Assembly (NCBI RefSeq): GCF_009910705.1
Contig: NZ_JAAAXJ010000014.1
Span: forward strand, 1-64,000
Reading direction: 5' to 3'
Source: Microvirga arsenatis
Lineage (GTDB): Bacteria; Pseudomonadota; Alphaproteobacteria; Rhizobiales; Beijerinckiaceae
Length of the DNA: 64,000 nt
A program made the translations under genes and the position numbers. The notes below the pieces were generated by a model, which saw only the letters and a program-made list of their open reading frames with translations, made no database searches and had not been told where the DNA came from. This document shows, one piece after another, positions 52,816 through 61,717 of this stretch (positions are counted from its first letter, which is position 1; the number at the start of each line of letters is the position of its first letter).

Positions 52816-53703
52816 TTACGACGTCCCGCCCCTCAACCGCTCCACCGCCTCCATGCGCGGCTTGGCGGTGTCCCACAGGCGCTTGGTGACGGCCGCGACG
52901 AGGGCTTCGGTCAGGAGCAGGAGGCCTGCCGAGGAATCCCAATTCGACGGGGCCGCGATATGCGCCGGCAGGACGTGACGTGCCACGCGGGCGATCGGCG
53001 AGAGCCACGGATCGGTGAGGAGAACGACCGTCGCGCCCTGCCTCGCAGCCGTCTCGCACAGCGCCGTCACATCCTCCTGGTAGCGGCGGATGTCGAAGGC
53101 GACGATCACGTCCTTCTTGCCGATCTCGATCATCCGGTCGCGCCAGAGGGCCGGCTGACCCTCGATGAAATCCACCTGGCTGCGCACGATGCGGAAATGG
53201 CTTTCCGCGTAGCGCGCCAGCGCCCCCGTGAAGCGCCCGCCGGTGAAATGGATGTGCCGGCGGGGATCGGAGAGGACCGCCACCACCGCCTCGAACTCGG
53301 CCGGCGCAATATTCTCCACGGTGGCCCGCAAATTCCCGATCACCGCTTCGGCGAAGGAGGCGAGCGCCGGGGCGCCCTGGCCCTTGTCGGAGGGACTGGC
53401 CTTGGCGAGCGGGGAGAGCAGCTGGGCCTCGAGCTCCTCGCGCAGGTGTTTCTGGAAATCCGGAAAGCCGCCGAACCCCAGCCGGGTGACGAAGCGCAGC
53501 ACGGAGGGAGCGGAGATGCCGGCCCGGGAGGCGAACTCCGCCACCGTGCCGAGCCCGGCGAAGGGGTAGTGACTCAGGAGGAGGTGCGCGGCGCGCTTCT
53601 CGCTGGGCGTGAAGGCGTCCATCTCGAGCCGGATGCGCTCGGCGAGGCTCGGTGGGTCGGCCCGTGGAAGGCGGCGGTCGTCGCGCATGCCGGATTGATT
53701 CAC
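52816..53703 (-). CDS. MurR/RpiR family transcriptional regulator
   Basis: The gene encodes 295 residues. An N-terminal helix-turn-helix (about 25-95, FASRAGISAPSVLRFVTRLGF) precedes a SIS sugar-isomerase-like effector domain (about 130-270). Although SIS domains classically bind phosphosugars, several members control amino-compound catabolism. It is divergent from the amidohydrolase gene of the ethanolamine-like cluster and probably binds the GAAATTTC repeat at 53738-53756. Confidence 0.93.
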   Translation of the reverse strand: MNQSGMRDDRRLPRADPPSLAERIRLEMDAFTPSEKRAAHLLLSHYPFAGLGTVAEFASRAGISAPSVLRFVTRLGFGGFPDFQKHLREELEAQLLSPLAKASPSDKGQGAPALASFAEAVIGNLRATVENIAPAEFEAVVAVLSDPRRHIHFTGGRFTGALARYAESHFRIVRSQVDFIEGQPALWRDRMIEIGKKDVIVAFDIRRYQEDVTALCETAARQGATVVLLTDPWLSPIARVARHVLPAHIAAPSNWDSSAGLLLLTEALVAAVTKRLWDTAKPRMEAVERLRGGTS

Positions 53704-53737
53704 AGCCCCTCCTTGACGCTTCCCGAAAGCTGTATCA

Positions 53738-53756
53738 GAAATTTCAGAATGTGAAA
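53738..53756. promoter_or_regulatory. Probable RpiR operator
   Basis: A perfect GAAATTTC palindrome (53738-53745) overlaps a second inverted repeat TTTCA-N5-TGAAA (53742-53756). It lies in the divergent 125-bp gap between the RpiR gene and the first gene of the amine cluster. RpiR members are known to bind GAAA/TTTC-type repeats. Confidence 0.6.
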
Positions 53757-53828
53757 AACCGATAAGAAACGTATCAAGCGTTCAAACGGGGACAATCCCT
53801 GCTTTCGGGCAGGGTGACGGGGAACCGC

Positions 53829-54617
53829 ATGACGCAGGCGAGCCGGGTGACAGCCGATCAATCCTCTGCCGCAACGGCAGGGCGGCCTGTCGCCATGATC
53901 GAGAACCCGCAGGGCCGCTCGCCGATCCTGCTCATCTGCGAGCACGCCTCCAACCACCTGCCCACCCGCTACGGCACTCTGGGCCTCGGGCCCGACGCCC
54001 TCGAAAGCCATATCGCCTGGGACCCCGGCGCGCTCGGCGTGGCGCAGGAACTCTCGCGGCTCCTTGATGCGCCGCTGATCCATGCCACGGTCTCGCGCCT
54101 CGTGCTCGACCTCAACCGGGAGCCGACGGCGCCGGATTCGATCTGGACCCTGAGCGAGCGCACCACCATCCCCGGCAACCTCGACCTCGACGAGGCGGAA
54201 CGGGCCCGCCGCGTGCGCGAGGTCTACGATGCGTTCCACGGCGCGGTCGATGCCTTCGCGAATGCGCGCCAGGCAGCGGGGCAGCTCGGCGCCGTCGTTT
54301 CCATCCATTCCTTCACGCCCGTCTACCGGGACGTGAAGCGGCCCTGGCATGTCGGCCTGATCTACAACCGCGACGAGCGCTATGCCCGCCATGTCGAGGC
54401 GGGCCTGAGGCAGGATCCGGCGCTCGTCGTCGGCATGAACGAACCCTATTCGCCCGCGGACCGGGTGTTTCACACCCTGGAGCGCCACGCCGAGAGGCGC
54501 GGGCGTCCACCGCTGATGATCGAAATCCGCAACGACCTGATCCGCACACAAGACGGACAGGCGTCGTGGGCTCACCGTCTGGCGCCGCTTTTGAGGGAGG
54601 GGGCGCGGACGCTCTAG
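53829..54617 (+). CDS. N-formylglutamate amidohydrolase family protein
   Basis: The gene encodes 262 residues from the ATG at 53829. ICEHASNHLP (about 41-50) with the metal-binding Glu/His, and VSIHSFTPVYRD (about 159-170) with a second His, define the FGase family. The known reaction releases formate from N-formylglutamate in histidine breakdown, but no hut gene is near. Here it leads a cluster with a glutamine-synthetase-like ligase, so it may instead cleave a gamma-glutamyl amide or N-acyl intermediate; that is inference. Confidence 0.9.
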   Translation: MTQASRVTADQSSAATAGRPVAMIENPQGRSPILLICEHASNHLPTRYGTLGLGPDALESHIAWDPGALGVAQELSRLLDAPLIHATVSRLVLDLNREPTAPDSIWTLSERTTIPGNLDLDEAERARRVREVYDAFHGAVDAFANARQAAGQLGAVVSIHSFTPVYRDVKRPWHVGLIYNRDERYARHVEAGLRQDPALVVGMNEPYSPADRVFHTLERHAERRGRPPLMIEIRNDLIRTQDGQASWAHRLAPLLREGARTL

Positions 54618-54665
54618 CGCATCGTGCAGATCTCCGGGTCCGCATGATGCGCCGCTTGAGAATGG

Positions 54666-54710
54666 GAGCATCGGACCCAGAAGTGAAATCCACTTTTGGG
54701 TCCGATGCTC
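54666..54710. repeat. Long palindrome ahead of the permease gene
   Basis: Two 20-bp arms (54666-54685 and 54691-54710; GAGCATCGGACCCA.../...TGGGTCCGATGCTC) match with one mismatch around a 5-nt loop. It resembles a GCATCGGACCC palindrome that recurs in Methylobacterium-type genomes and may end or protect transcripts. Confidence 0.85.
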
Positions 54711-54776
54711 TGATGACGGGCGCGGCGCATGACGTGCCGTGGCCCGAGAGGCAGACACTTCTTGGAGGAAGAGACG

Positions 54777-56312
54777 ATGTCAGTCGGACAAGGAAATCCC
54801 GGGGTTCACGCCCCGCCAGCCGGGGTGCAGAACGCCGCCGGCGTCACCTACACCACGGTGGATGAAAGCTACTTCGAAGCGCGGCGCCTCAAGCGCCACG
54901 CCCGCGTCTGGTCGCTCTGGGCGCTGGGCGTCGGCGCGGTGATCTCGGGCCATTACTCGGGTTGGAACCTCGGCTTGGTCAATGGTTTCGGCTCCATGTT
55001 CTTCGCTACCATCATCATCGCCGTCATGTATCTGGGCCTGACTTTCTCGCTTGCCGAGATGTCGCCGGCCCTGCCGCATACGGGCGGCGCCTATTCCTTC
55101 GCCCGCACCTCGATGGGGCCGTGGGCAGGCTACATCACGGGCATCGCGGAGAACATCGAGTTCGTGCTGACGCCGGCCGTGATCGTTTTCTTCATCAGCG
55201 CGTATCTCGGCACGATCTTCGAGACCGCACCGGCCTTCCAACCCGTCTACTGGATCTTATTCTATGCCTTGTTCGTCGGCCTCAACATCGTCGGCGTCGA
55301 GCTCTCGTTCAGGGTCACGGTGGGCGTCACGGTGGCGGCGCTTGCGGTGCTGGCCTTCTTCTACGCCTCGGTGCTGTTCTCCGGCCAGTTCGACTTCTCG
55401 CGCTGGGCCTTGAACATCGGGCCCGACGGAGCGGAATTGCCGAACGGCGGCGGGCCGTTCCTGCCCCATGGCGCCCTTGGTATCCTGGCTTCGCTGCCCT
55501 TCGCGGTGTGGCTGTTCCTTGCCATCGAACAGCTGCCGCTCGCAGCGGAAGAGTCGCACGATCCTCAAGCCGACATGCCGAGGGGCATCATCGCCGGCAT
55601 CCTGACCCTTATCGCCTCGGCGTTCCTCGTGCTGTTCCTGAACACAGGCATCGCGCCAGGCGCAGCGGGGCTGGGCAAGTCCAGCGAGCCGCTGCTCGAC
55701 GGTTTCCGCACCCTGTTCGGGACGGACATCGCCAAGATCCTGGCGGCGATCGCGGTGGTCGGCCTGATCGCCTCGTTCCACACGATCATCTTCGCCTTCG
55801 GGCGGCAGATCTACTCGCTGTCGCGGGCGGGCTACTTCCCGAGCTTCCTATCGGTGACTCATGGCGAGCGCAAGTCGCCGCATGTTGCCTTGATCGCGGG
55901 CGCCGTAGCGGGTCTCGCCGTCATGATGATCATCTGGTTCTCGATGGGAGCCGAAGCCAGTAACTCCATCATCGGTGCGACGCTCCTGAACATGGCGGTG
56001 GCGGGCGCGATGCTGGCCTACTTCATGCAGGGCATGTCCTACATCGTGCTGAAGAGGAAGTTCCCGAACCTGCACCGCCCTTACAAAAGCCCCTTCGGCA
56101 TCGCGGGCGCGGCGATCTGCATGATCATCGCCGCCGTGACGCTGGTGTTCCAGCTCACGGACCCTGTGTTCCAGACCGCCGTCATCGGCGTTGCGGTCTA
56201 CTATGCGGTGATGATGGCTTACTTCCTGCTCGTGGGGCGGCACAAGCTGATCCTCTCGCCCGAGGAGGAGTTTGCGCTCACCAAGGGCGAGAGCGAGTAC
56301 AAGTCCTACTGA
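54777..56312 (+). CDS. eat: APC family permease, ethanolamine-permease type
   Basis: The gene encodes 511 residues from the ATG at 54777, with TTGGAGGAA upstream. About twelve membrane helices are preceded by a soluble N-terminal tail of ~45 residues. GAVISGHYSGWNLGL in helix 1 and SFARTSMGPWAGYITG are features of the ethanolamine permease branch of the APC superfamily. It imports ethanolamine or a close amine with protons. The glutamine-synthetase-like, aldehyde and alcohol dehydrogenase genes that follow support an amino alcohol as cargo. Confidence 0.9.
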   Translation: MSVGQGNPGVHAPPAGVQNAAGVTYTTVDESYFEARRLKRHARVWSLWALGVGAVISGHYSGWNLGLVNGFGSMFFATIIIAVMYLGLTFSLAEMSPALPHTGGAYSFARTSMGPWAGYITGIAENIEFVLTPAVIVFFISAYLGTIFETAPAFQPVYWILFYALFVGLNIVGVELSFRVTVGVTVAALAVLAFFYASVLFSGQFDFSRWALNIGPDGAELPNGGGPFLPHGALGILASLPFAVWLFLAIEQLPLAAEESHDPQADMPRGIIAGILTLIASAFLVLFLNTGIAPGAAGLGKSSEPLLDGFRTLFGTDIAKILAAIAVVGLIASFHTIIFAFGRQIYSLSRAGYFPSFLSVTHGERKSPHVALIAGAVAGLAVMMIIWFSMGAEASNSIIGATLLNMAVAGAMLAYFMQGMSYIVLKRKFPNLHRPYKSPFGIAGAAICMIIAAVTLVFQLTDPVFQTAVIGVAVYYAVMMAYFLLVGRHKLILSPEEEFALTKGESEYKSY

Positions 56313-56319
56313 TACGAAC

Positions 56320-56344
56320 GGGAGCGCGCCGCCGGCGCGCTCCC
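56320..56344 (+). other. Intercistronic hairpin between permease and ligase genes
   Basis: A perfect 11-bp stem GGGAGCGCGCC / GGCGCGCTCCC with a 3-nt loop lies 7 bp after the permease stop. It lacks a T run, so it is more likely an mRNA stability or processing element that sets different transcript levels than a full terminator. Confidence 0.6.
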
Positions 56345-56373
56345 ATCTCCCATTCCCGGACAAGGTTCTTCGT

Positions 56374-57744
56374 ATGGACGCTCCCAAGATCAAGAATGCC
56401 GCCGATGCCATGGAATATGTGCGCAGCCGCGACCTGCCGTTCGTGAAGATCGGCCTCACGGACGTGGACGGCATCATGCGCGGCAAGTACATGGCCCGCG
56501 ACAAGTTCGAGTCCGCTCTCGAAAAGGGGTTCGGTTTCTGCGACGTGGTGCTGGGCTGGGACTCCAACGATCAGCTCTACGACAACACCACGCTCACCGG
56601 CTGGCATACGGCCTATCCCGATGCGACGGCGCGGGTGATCCCGGAATCCATGCGGCTCATTCCCTTCGAGAACGACCTGCCGTTCTTCCTGGCCGAGTTC
56701 GAGGGCTATGCGGAGGCAGCCTGCCCGCGCGGCGTCCTGCGCCGTGTGCTCAAGAAGGCGGAGGATATGGGCTTCGCCGTGTCGGCCGCCGCCGAGTTCG
56801 AGTTCTTCCTCTTCGAGGAGACGCCGCATTCCGTGCGCGAGAAGAGCTATCGCGACCTCAAGAACATCACGCCGGGCTTCTTCGGCTACTCGGTGCTGCG
56901 CTCCGGCGTCCACGCGGATTTCTACCATGAGCTGCTCGACCTCGGAAAGAAGATGGATTTCGAGATCGAGGGCCTGCACACCGAAACCGGGCCCGGCGTG
57001 CTGGAGGCCGCGATCCGCGTCGACGACGCGCTGAACGCGGCCGACAAGGCGGCTCTGTTCAAGACATACATCAAGATCCTGGCCCAGCGCCGCGGCTGGA
57101 TGGCGACCTTCATGGCCAAATGGTCGCGCGACTGGCCCGGCCAGTCCGGCCACCTGCACTCGTCCCTGCGGGACCTGAGAACGGGCAAGGGCGCCTTCTA
57201 CGATGCCCAGGCCAAGCACGGCATGTCGGAGATCATGCGGTGGTATGTGGGCGGCCAGCAGAAGCTCATGCCCGAAATCCTGGCCATGGTCGCCTGCACG
57301 GTGAACAGCTACACCCGGCTCATCCCCGGCTTCTGGGCTCCCACCGATTCCGCCTGGGGCGTGGAGAACCGCACCACGGCGCTCCGCGTCATCCCGGGCT
57401 CGGAGAAGTCGCAGCGCGTGGAGTACCGGGTGGCGGCCGCCGACATCAACCCCTACATCGCGCTCGCCGCCGCCATCGGCTCGGGGCTGTGGGGCATCGA
57501 GAACCGGGTCGACCCAGGCGAGCCGATTGAAGGAAACGCCTATGCGGTCGAGCACCCGAAGGAGCGGGCCCTGCCGCGCTCCCTCGGCGAGGCCGCCGAG
57601 CGGCTGAAGGGCTCGCAGGCCGCGCGCCAGCTCTTCGGCGACACCTTCGTGGACCATTACGCCGCAACCCGCGAATGGGAGGAACGCGAGGCGCGCAAGG
57701 CTATCACCGATTGGCAGCTCGCCCGTTACTTCGAGATCATTTAA
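56374..57744 (+). CDS. Glutamine synthetase family glutamate-amine ligase
   Basis: The gene encodes 456 residues from the ATG at 56374 (MDAPKIKNAADAME). The GS fold is shown by AAAEFEFFLF (metal Glu pair), GQSGHLHSSL (metal/glutamate site), NSYTRLIPGFWAPTDSAWG and NRTTALRVI (ATP/glutamate Arg). The GHLHSSL variant and length match the PuuA/GlnA4-like enzymes that join glutamate to amines rather than ammonia. Within this cluster the amine is probably ethanolamine, giving gamma-glutamylethanolamide. Confidence 0.92.
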   Translation: MDAPKIKNAADAMEYVRSRDLPFVKIGLTDVDGIMRGKYMARDKFESALEKGFGFCDVVLGWDSNDQLYDNTTLTGWHTAYPDATARVIPESMRLIPFENDLPFFLAEFEGYAEAACPRGVLRRVLKKAEDMGFAVSAAAEFEFFLFEETPHSVREKSYRDLKNITPGFFGYSVLRSGVHADFYHELLDLGKKMDFEIEGLHTETGPGVLEAAIRVDDALNAADKAALFKTYIKILAQRRGWMATFMAKWSRDWPGQSGHLHSSLRDLRTGKGAFYDAQAKHGMSEIMRWYVGGQQKLMPEILAMVACTVNSYTRLIPGFWAPTDSAWGVENRTTALRVIPGSEKSQRVEYRVAAADINPYIALAAAIGSGLWGIENRVDPGEPIEGNAYAVEHPKERALPRSLGEAAERLKGSQAARQLFGDTFVDHYAATREWEEREARKAITDWQLARYFEII

Positions 57745-57780
57745 GAGTTCAGGAAGGCATCAAGAGCCAAGCGCATTCTT

Positions 57781-57935
57781 CCCTCCCCTTGCGGGGAGGA
57801 GCAGGGGGTGGGGGTCGAAAGGTCGGAGCGCTTCGTCGTCGCTCAGGTTTGAGTCTGATACAGCGTCTGACTGGTTCGATCCCTCACCCGGCTGCACCAC
57901 CCCCACCCCTTACCCCTCCCCGCAAGGGGGAGGGG
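57781..57935. repeat. CCCTCCCC...GGGGAGGG palindromic repeat between ligase and ALDH genes
   Basis: The 155-bp element has end palindromes ccctccccttgcggggagg and cctccccgcaagggggagggg and inner arms gggtgggggt / accacccccaccc, the same layout as the copies in the helicase gene and before fadB. It ends 25 bp before the aldehyde dehydrogenase start. Confidence 0.9.
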
Positions 57936-57959
57936 ATCATTGCTGAAGGAGACGGCCTT

Positions 57960-59351
57960 ATGGCCGATACCGATATCGTCTGCATTTCCCCCATCGACGG
58001 ACGCGAGCTCGTCCGCCGTCCCATCATGTCCGAAGCCGCCATCGATGCGGCGATTGCCTCCGCCCGCGAGGCGCAGAAGGCCTGGCGCAACGCCACCGTC
58101 GCGGAGCGCGCCGGCAAGGTTTCGGCCTTCCTCGACGCGCTGCTTGCCATGAACCAGGAGGTGGTGCCCGAGATCGCCCAGATGATGGGCCGCCCGGTGC
58201 GCTATGGCGGCGAGTTCCGCGGCGTCGAGGAGCGGGCGCGCTACATGATCTCCATCGCCGAGAAGAGCCTGCAGCCGATCCCCGCGGATGACGAGAAGCC
58301 GGGCTTCCGCCGCATGATCAAGCGCGAGCCGGTGGGCCTCGTCTTCGTGATCGCGCCCTGGAACTATCCGTATCTCACCGCCATCAACACCATCGTCCCC
58401 GCGCTCATGGCGGGCAACGCGGTGCTCCTCAAGCATGCCTCGCAGACGGTGCTCGCCGGCGAACGCTTCCAGATGGCCATGGACCGGGCCGGCATGCCGA
58501 AGGGCCTGTTCCAGAACATGCATCTCTCCCACGACCAGACGAGCCGGATCCTGGGCTCCGGTCTCGTCGATCACTGCAACTTCACCGGCTCCGTTTCCGG
58601 GGGACGCTCCATCGAGCGCGCGGCGGCGGGCTCCTTCACCTCGCTCGGCCTCGAGCTCGGCGGCAAGGACCCGGCCTATGTGCGCGAGGACGCCGACCTC
58701 GATCACGCCATCGAGAACCTCGTCGACGGCGCCTTCTTCAACTCGGGTCAATGCTGCTGCGGCATCGAGCGCATCTATGTGCACGAGAAGCACTACGACC
58801 GCTTCGTCGAGGGTGCGGTCGATCTCGTGAACAGGTATGTGCTGGGCAACCCGCTGGAGGAAGCAACGACGCTCGGCCCGATGGCGCACAAGCGCTTCGC
58901 CGATCTCGTGCGCCAGCACAATGCCGAAGCCGTCGCCAAGGGCGCAAAGGCCCATATCGACACGAAGCGCTTTGCGGCGGATACCGGCGACACCGCCTAT
59001 CTCGCGCCGCAGGTGCTCACCGATGTCGATCACTCCATGAGCGTCATGCGCGAGGAGAGCTTCGGCCCCACCGTCGGCATCATGAAGGTGAGCGGCGACG
59101 AGGAGGCGATCCGCCTCATGAACGACTCGCCCTACGGTCTCTCCGCCGCCATCTGGACCTCGGACATCGATGCGGCGGAATCCATCGGCGAGAAGCTCGA
59201 GACCGGCACCGTGTTCATGAACCGCTGCGACTATCTCGACCCGGCCCTCGCCTGGACCGGCGTGAAGGATACGGGCCGCGGCGCGAGCCTGTCGCGGCTG
59301 GCCTACGAGTCCCTCACCCGTCCGAAATCCTACCACCTCCGTCAGATCTGA
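57960..59351 (+). CDS. NAD(P)-dependent aldehyde dehydrogenase
   Basis: The gene encodes 463 residues from the ATG at 57960. Typical ALDH motifs: APWNYPYLTAIN (cofactor), LELGGKDPAYV with the general-base Glu, and FNSGQCCCGIERI with the catalytic Cys (about 265). It oxidises an aldehyde to the acid. In this cluster it would convert the aldehyde made by the downstream alcohol dehydrogenase, for instance gamma-glutamyl-aminoacetaldehyde, to the acid. Confidence 0.93.
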   Translation: MADTDIVCISPIDGRELVRRPIMSEAAIDAAIASAREAQKAWRNATVAERAGKVSAFLDALLAMNQEVVPEIAQMMGRPVRYGGEFRGVEERARYMISIAEKSLQPIPADDEKPGFRRMIKREPVGLVFVIAPWNYPYLTAINTIVPALMAGNAVLLKHASQTVLAGERFQMAMDRAGMPKGLFQNMHLSHDQTSRILGSGLVDHCNFTGSVSGGRSIERAAAGSFTSLGLELGGKDPAYVREDADLDHAIENLVDGAFFNSGQCCCGIERIYVHEKHYDRFVEGAVDLVNRYVLGNPLEEATTLGPMAHKRFADLVRQHNAEAVAKGAKAHIDTKRFAADTGDTAYLAPQVLTDVDHSMSVMREESFGPTVGIMKVSGDEEAIRLMNDSPYGLSAAIWTSDIDAAESIGEKLETGTVFMNRCDYLDPALAWTGVKDTGRGASLSRLAYESLTRPKSYHLRQI

Positions 59352-59362
59352 TCGAAAGCATC

Positions 59363-60526
59363 ATGACCACCTCTCCCCGCTCCAACTGGAACTACCCCAC
59401 CGCCGTGCGCTTTGGCGCAGGCCGCATCTCCGAACTCGCCGAGGCCTGCAAGTCCGTGGGCATGCAGGCGCCGCTCATCGTGACGGATCCGTTCCTGGCT
59501 GCGCAGCCGATGACGAAGGCGGCGCTCGACCAGCTGATCTCCGCTGGCCTGAAGGCTGCCATCTTCTCCGACATCAAGCCGAACCCGGTCGAGACCAATG
59601 TCTACAAGGGGCTCGAGGCCCTGAAGGCCGGCCAGCACGATGGCGTCGTCGCCTTCGGCGGCGGCTCGGCGCTCGATGCCGGCAAGGTCATCGCCTTCAT
59701 GGCGGGCCAGACCCGGCCCATGTGGGATTTCGAGGATATCGGCGACTGGTGGACCCGTGCCGATCCGAAAGGCATCCAGCCGATCGTCGCCGTGCCGACC
59801 ACCGCCGGCACGGGCTCGGAGGTGGGCCGGGCCGGCGTGATCACCCAGGAGGCGACGCACACCAAGAAGGTGATCTTCCATCCCCTCATGATGCCGAAGA
59901 TCGTGATCTGCGATCCGGAGCTGACGGTGGGCATGCCGCCCCACATCACGGCGGGCACCGGTCTCGACGCGCTCGCGCACTGCATCGAGGCCTATTGCGC
60001 GCCGGGCTATCACCCTCTTGCCGACGGCATCGCGGTCGAAGGCATCCGCCTCGTGAAGGAGTACCTGCCGCGCGCCTACAAGGACGGCAAGGACATCGAG
60101 GCCCGGGCGCAGATGATGTCGGCCGCCGCCATGGGAGCCACCGCCTTCCAGAAGGGGCTTGGCGCCATTCACGCCCTGTCGCACCCGACCGGCGCGCTCT
60201 ACGACACCCATCACGGCCTGACCAATGCGGTCTTCATGCCCTACGTGCTGGTCTATAACCGCAAGGCCATCGAGGAGCGGATCGCGCGGCTCGCCGCCTA
60301 TATCGGCCTTGAGCCCTCGTTCCAGGCTTTCCTCGACTGGGTGCTGCAGCTGCGCAGGGACCTCGGCGTGCCGCATACGCTGGAGGGCCTTAAAGTGGAC
60401 AGCGCCCGCTTCGACGAGATGTCGGAGATGGCGCCGAACGACCCCACAGCCGGCGGCAATCCGGTGCCGATCACCAAGGAAAGCGCGCGAAAGCTGTTCG
60501 AGGATGCCCTGGCCGGACGAGTCTAG
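59363..60526 (+). CDS. Iron-containing alcohol dehydrogenase
   Basis: The gene encodes 387 residues. GGGSALDAGKVIAFMAG (NAD site), TTAGTGSEV and the metal-binding segment TGLDALAHCIEAYCAPGYHP with later ALSHPTGALYDTHHG histidines mark group III dehydrogenases. It oxidises an alcohol to an aldehyde with NAD. It begins 11 bp after the ALDH gene, so alcohol and aldehyde oxidation are coupled. The last 4 bp overlap the convergent yjbR gene. Confidence 0.94.
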   Translation: MTTSPRSNWNYPTAVRFGAGRISELAEACKSVGMQAPLIVTDPFLAAQPMTKAALDQLISAGLKAAIFSDIKPNPVETNVYKGLEALKAGQHDGVVAFGGGSALDAGKVIAFMAGQTRPMWDFEDIGDWWTRADPKGIQPIVAVPTTAGTGSEVGRAGVITQEATHTKKVIFHPLMMPKIVICDPELTVGMPPHITAGTGLDALAHCIEAYCAPGYHPLADGIAVEGIRLVKEYLPRAYKDGKDIEARAQMMSAAAMGATAFQKGLGAIHALSHPTGALYDTHHGLTNAVFMPYVLVYNRKAIEERIARLAAYIGLEPSFQAFLDWVLQLRRDLGVPHTLEGLKVDSARFDEMSEMAPNDPTAGGNPVPITKESARKLFEDALAGRV

Positions 60527-60894
60527 GCCCGATCCCGGCCTGTCGAGGCGGCTGGCGCGGAGCCAGCCGCCCGCATGACAAGGCTTTTGGGCGCCACAGT
60601 GCTCCAGGCAGCGAACAGGGCGCTTTGCAGCGTCACCTCGTCGGTGAGCGTCAGATTGACATTCGTCCAGCCCTGAAGGCCCCACTTGCCCGGTACGGGA
60701 GCAAAGACAAGCGGCTCGGCCTCGACACGGATCTGCTGATCTTCAGGGGTGAGCTTCACGACGGCACGATGCTCGCCCAGATGGAGCGTCGCGAAGATCT
60801 TGCTCCGCACGCGAAAGTCCGGGCGATCCATGTGAGCGCTCTCGCTCGTTTCCGGCAGAGCGAGGGCAAGACGGCGAACGTCGTCCGGTGTCAT
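60523..60894 (-). CDS. MmcQ/YjbR family protein
   Basis: The gene encodes 123 residues. MTPDDVRRLALALPETSE, a central RSKIFATL and VKLTPEDQ match the YjbR/MmcQ fold, a small double-wing domain proposed to bind DNA or nucleotides; function is unproven. The tail overlaps the alcohol dehydrogenase gene by 4 bp. Confidence 0.92.
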   Translation of the reverse strand: MTPDDVRRLALALPETSESAHMDRPDFRVRSKIFATLHLGEHRAVVKLTPEDQQIRVEAEPLVFAPVPGKWGLQGWTNVNLTLTDEVTLQSALFAAWSTVAPKSLVMRAAGSAPAASTGRDRA

Positions 60895-60990
60895 GTCGTT
60901 CCCTTCGCGAGATCGGTCGTATCCTGGGCCGCGGGAACAGCGTTTTCAAGCTTCGCAAGCCCGGCCTTCCCTGATCGCTCGGAGCGGACG

Positions 60991-61025
60991 AAAAGGCGCC
61001 GCCAGGTGTTCCGGCGGCGCCTTTT
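60991..61025 (-). terminator. Terminator after the FMN reductase gene
   Basis: A perfect 13-bp palindromic stem AAAAGGCGCCGCC / GGCGGCGCCTTTT with a 9-nt loop lies 22 bp beyond the reductase stop on the minus strand. The T/A ends make it usable in both directions. Confidence 0.85.
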
Positions 61026-61047
61026 GTCCAGACGGCGCTTTCGTCGC

Positions 61048-61644
61048 TTAAGCCGCCGCCTTCAGGGGAGCCTTGCGCTCCGCCCGGAGCGGCCTGAGCG
61101 CCTCCGTCCAGCGGGCAAGCTCGTCGAGCATGGTTGCGGCCGAGGTCCTGTAGATCTCGGGAGCATTGAGCTTGCCGTTCTCGTCCAGGTTCTGGAACAC
61201 CATCGGCATGGGCACGCCTTCCGGGATCGGCATCATCTTCAAGGTCGTGACGATCTGCTTGGCCACCTGGACCGAGCGCAGGCCGCCCGAGATGCCGCCA
61301 TAGCTCACGAAGCCGGCAGGCGCGTAGTTCCATTCGCGCGACAGGTAGGTCAGCGCGTTCACGAGGGCCGGCGGCGGAGCGTAGTTGTATTCGGGCGTCA
61401 CGAACACGAAGGCATCGGCCGCGGACACGCTCTTCGCCCATGCCTTGGTGTGGGCATGGTGGTAGCTCTGCTTTATCGGATGCTCGGGCTCGTCGAAGAC
61501 CGGCAGGTTGAACTCGGCCAGATCGACCAGGACCGGCTCGAACTTGCCATGCTCGGCTGCATACTCGCTGAACCATTGGGCGACGCTGGGGCCGACCCGG
61601 CCGGGGCGTGTGCTGGCGACGATGATGTGAAGCTTGGGCTTCAT
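61048..61644 (-). CDS. NADPH-dependent FMN reductase family protein
   Basis: The gene encodes 198 residues from the ATG at 61644 (MKPKLHIIVAST). The flavodoxin-like FMN loop ASTRPGRVGPSVAQW (about 9-23) and VTPEYNYAPPPALVNAL (about 81-97) are diagnostic. It reduces flavins or quinones with NAD(P)H. It is divergent from an HxlR regulator gene, a pairing typical of quinone or aldehyde stress response. Confidence 0.94.
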   Translation of the reverse strand: MKPKLHIIVASTRPGRVGPSVAQWFSEYAAEHGKFEPVLVDLAEFNLPVFDEPEHPIKQSYHHAHTKAWAKSVSAADAFVFVTPEYNYAPPPALVNALTYLSREWNYAPAGFVSYGGISGGLRSVQVAKQIVTTLKMMPIPEGVPMPMVFQNLDENGKLNAPEIYRTSAATMLDELARWTEALRPLRAERKAPLKAAA

Positions 61645-61672
61645 GGGTTTTCCTTGGTTTGCAATCGAAACT

Positions 61673-61717
61673 GGGAACAATTAAGTTCCCTTTTGTTACC
61701 AAGGACCATTAAGTAAC
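61673..61717. promoter_or_regulatory. Two inverted repeats, probable HxlR operator
   Basis: GGGAAC-AATTAA-GTTCCC (61673-61690) and GTTAC-N13-GTAAC (61695-61717) lie in the 103-bp divergent gap. The arms are inverted rather than direct, so these are not LexA boxes. The adjacent hxlR-type gene is the natural binder. Confidence 0.6.

Noticed and set aside
61673-61690. GGGAAC-AATTAA-GTTCCC as a LexA box
   Set aside because: The arms are inverted with 6-bp spacing, not the direct GTTC-N7-GTTC pattern.
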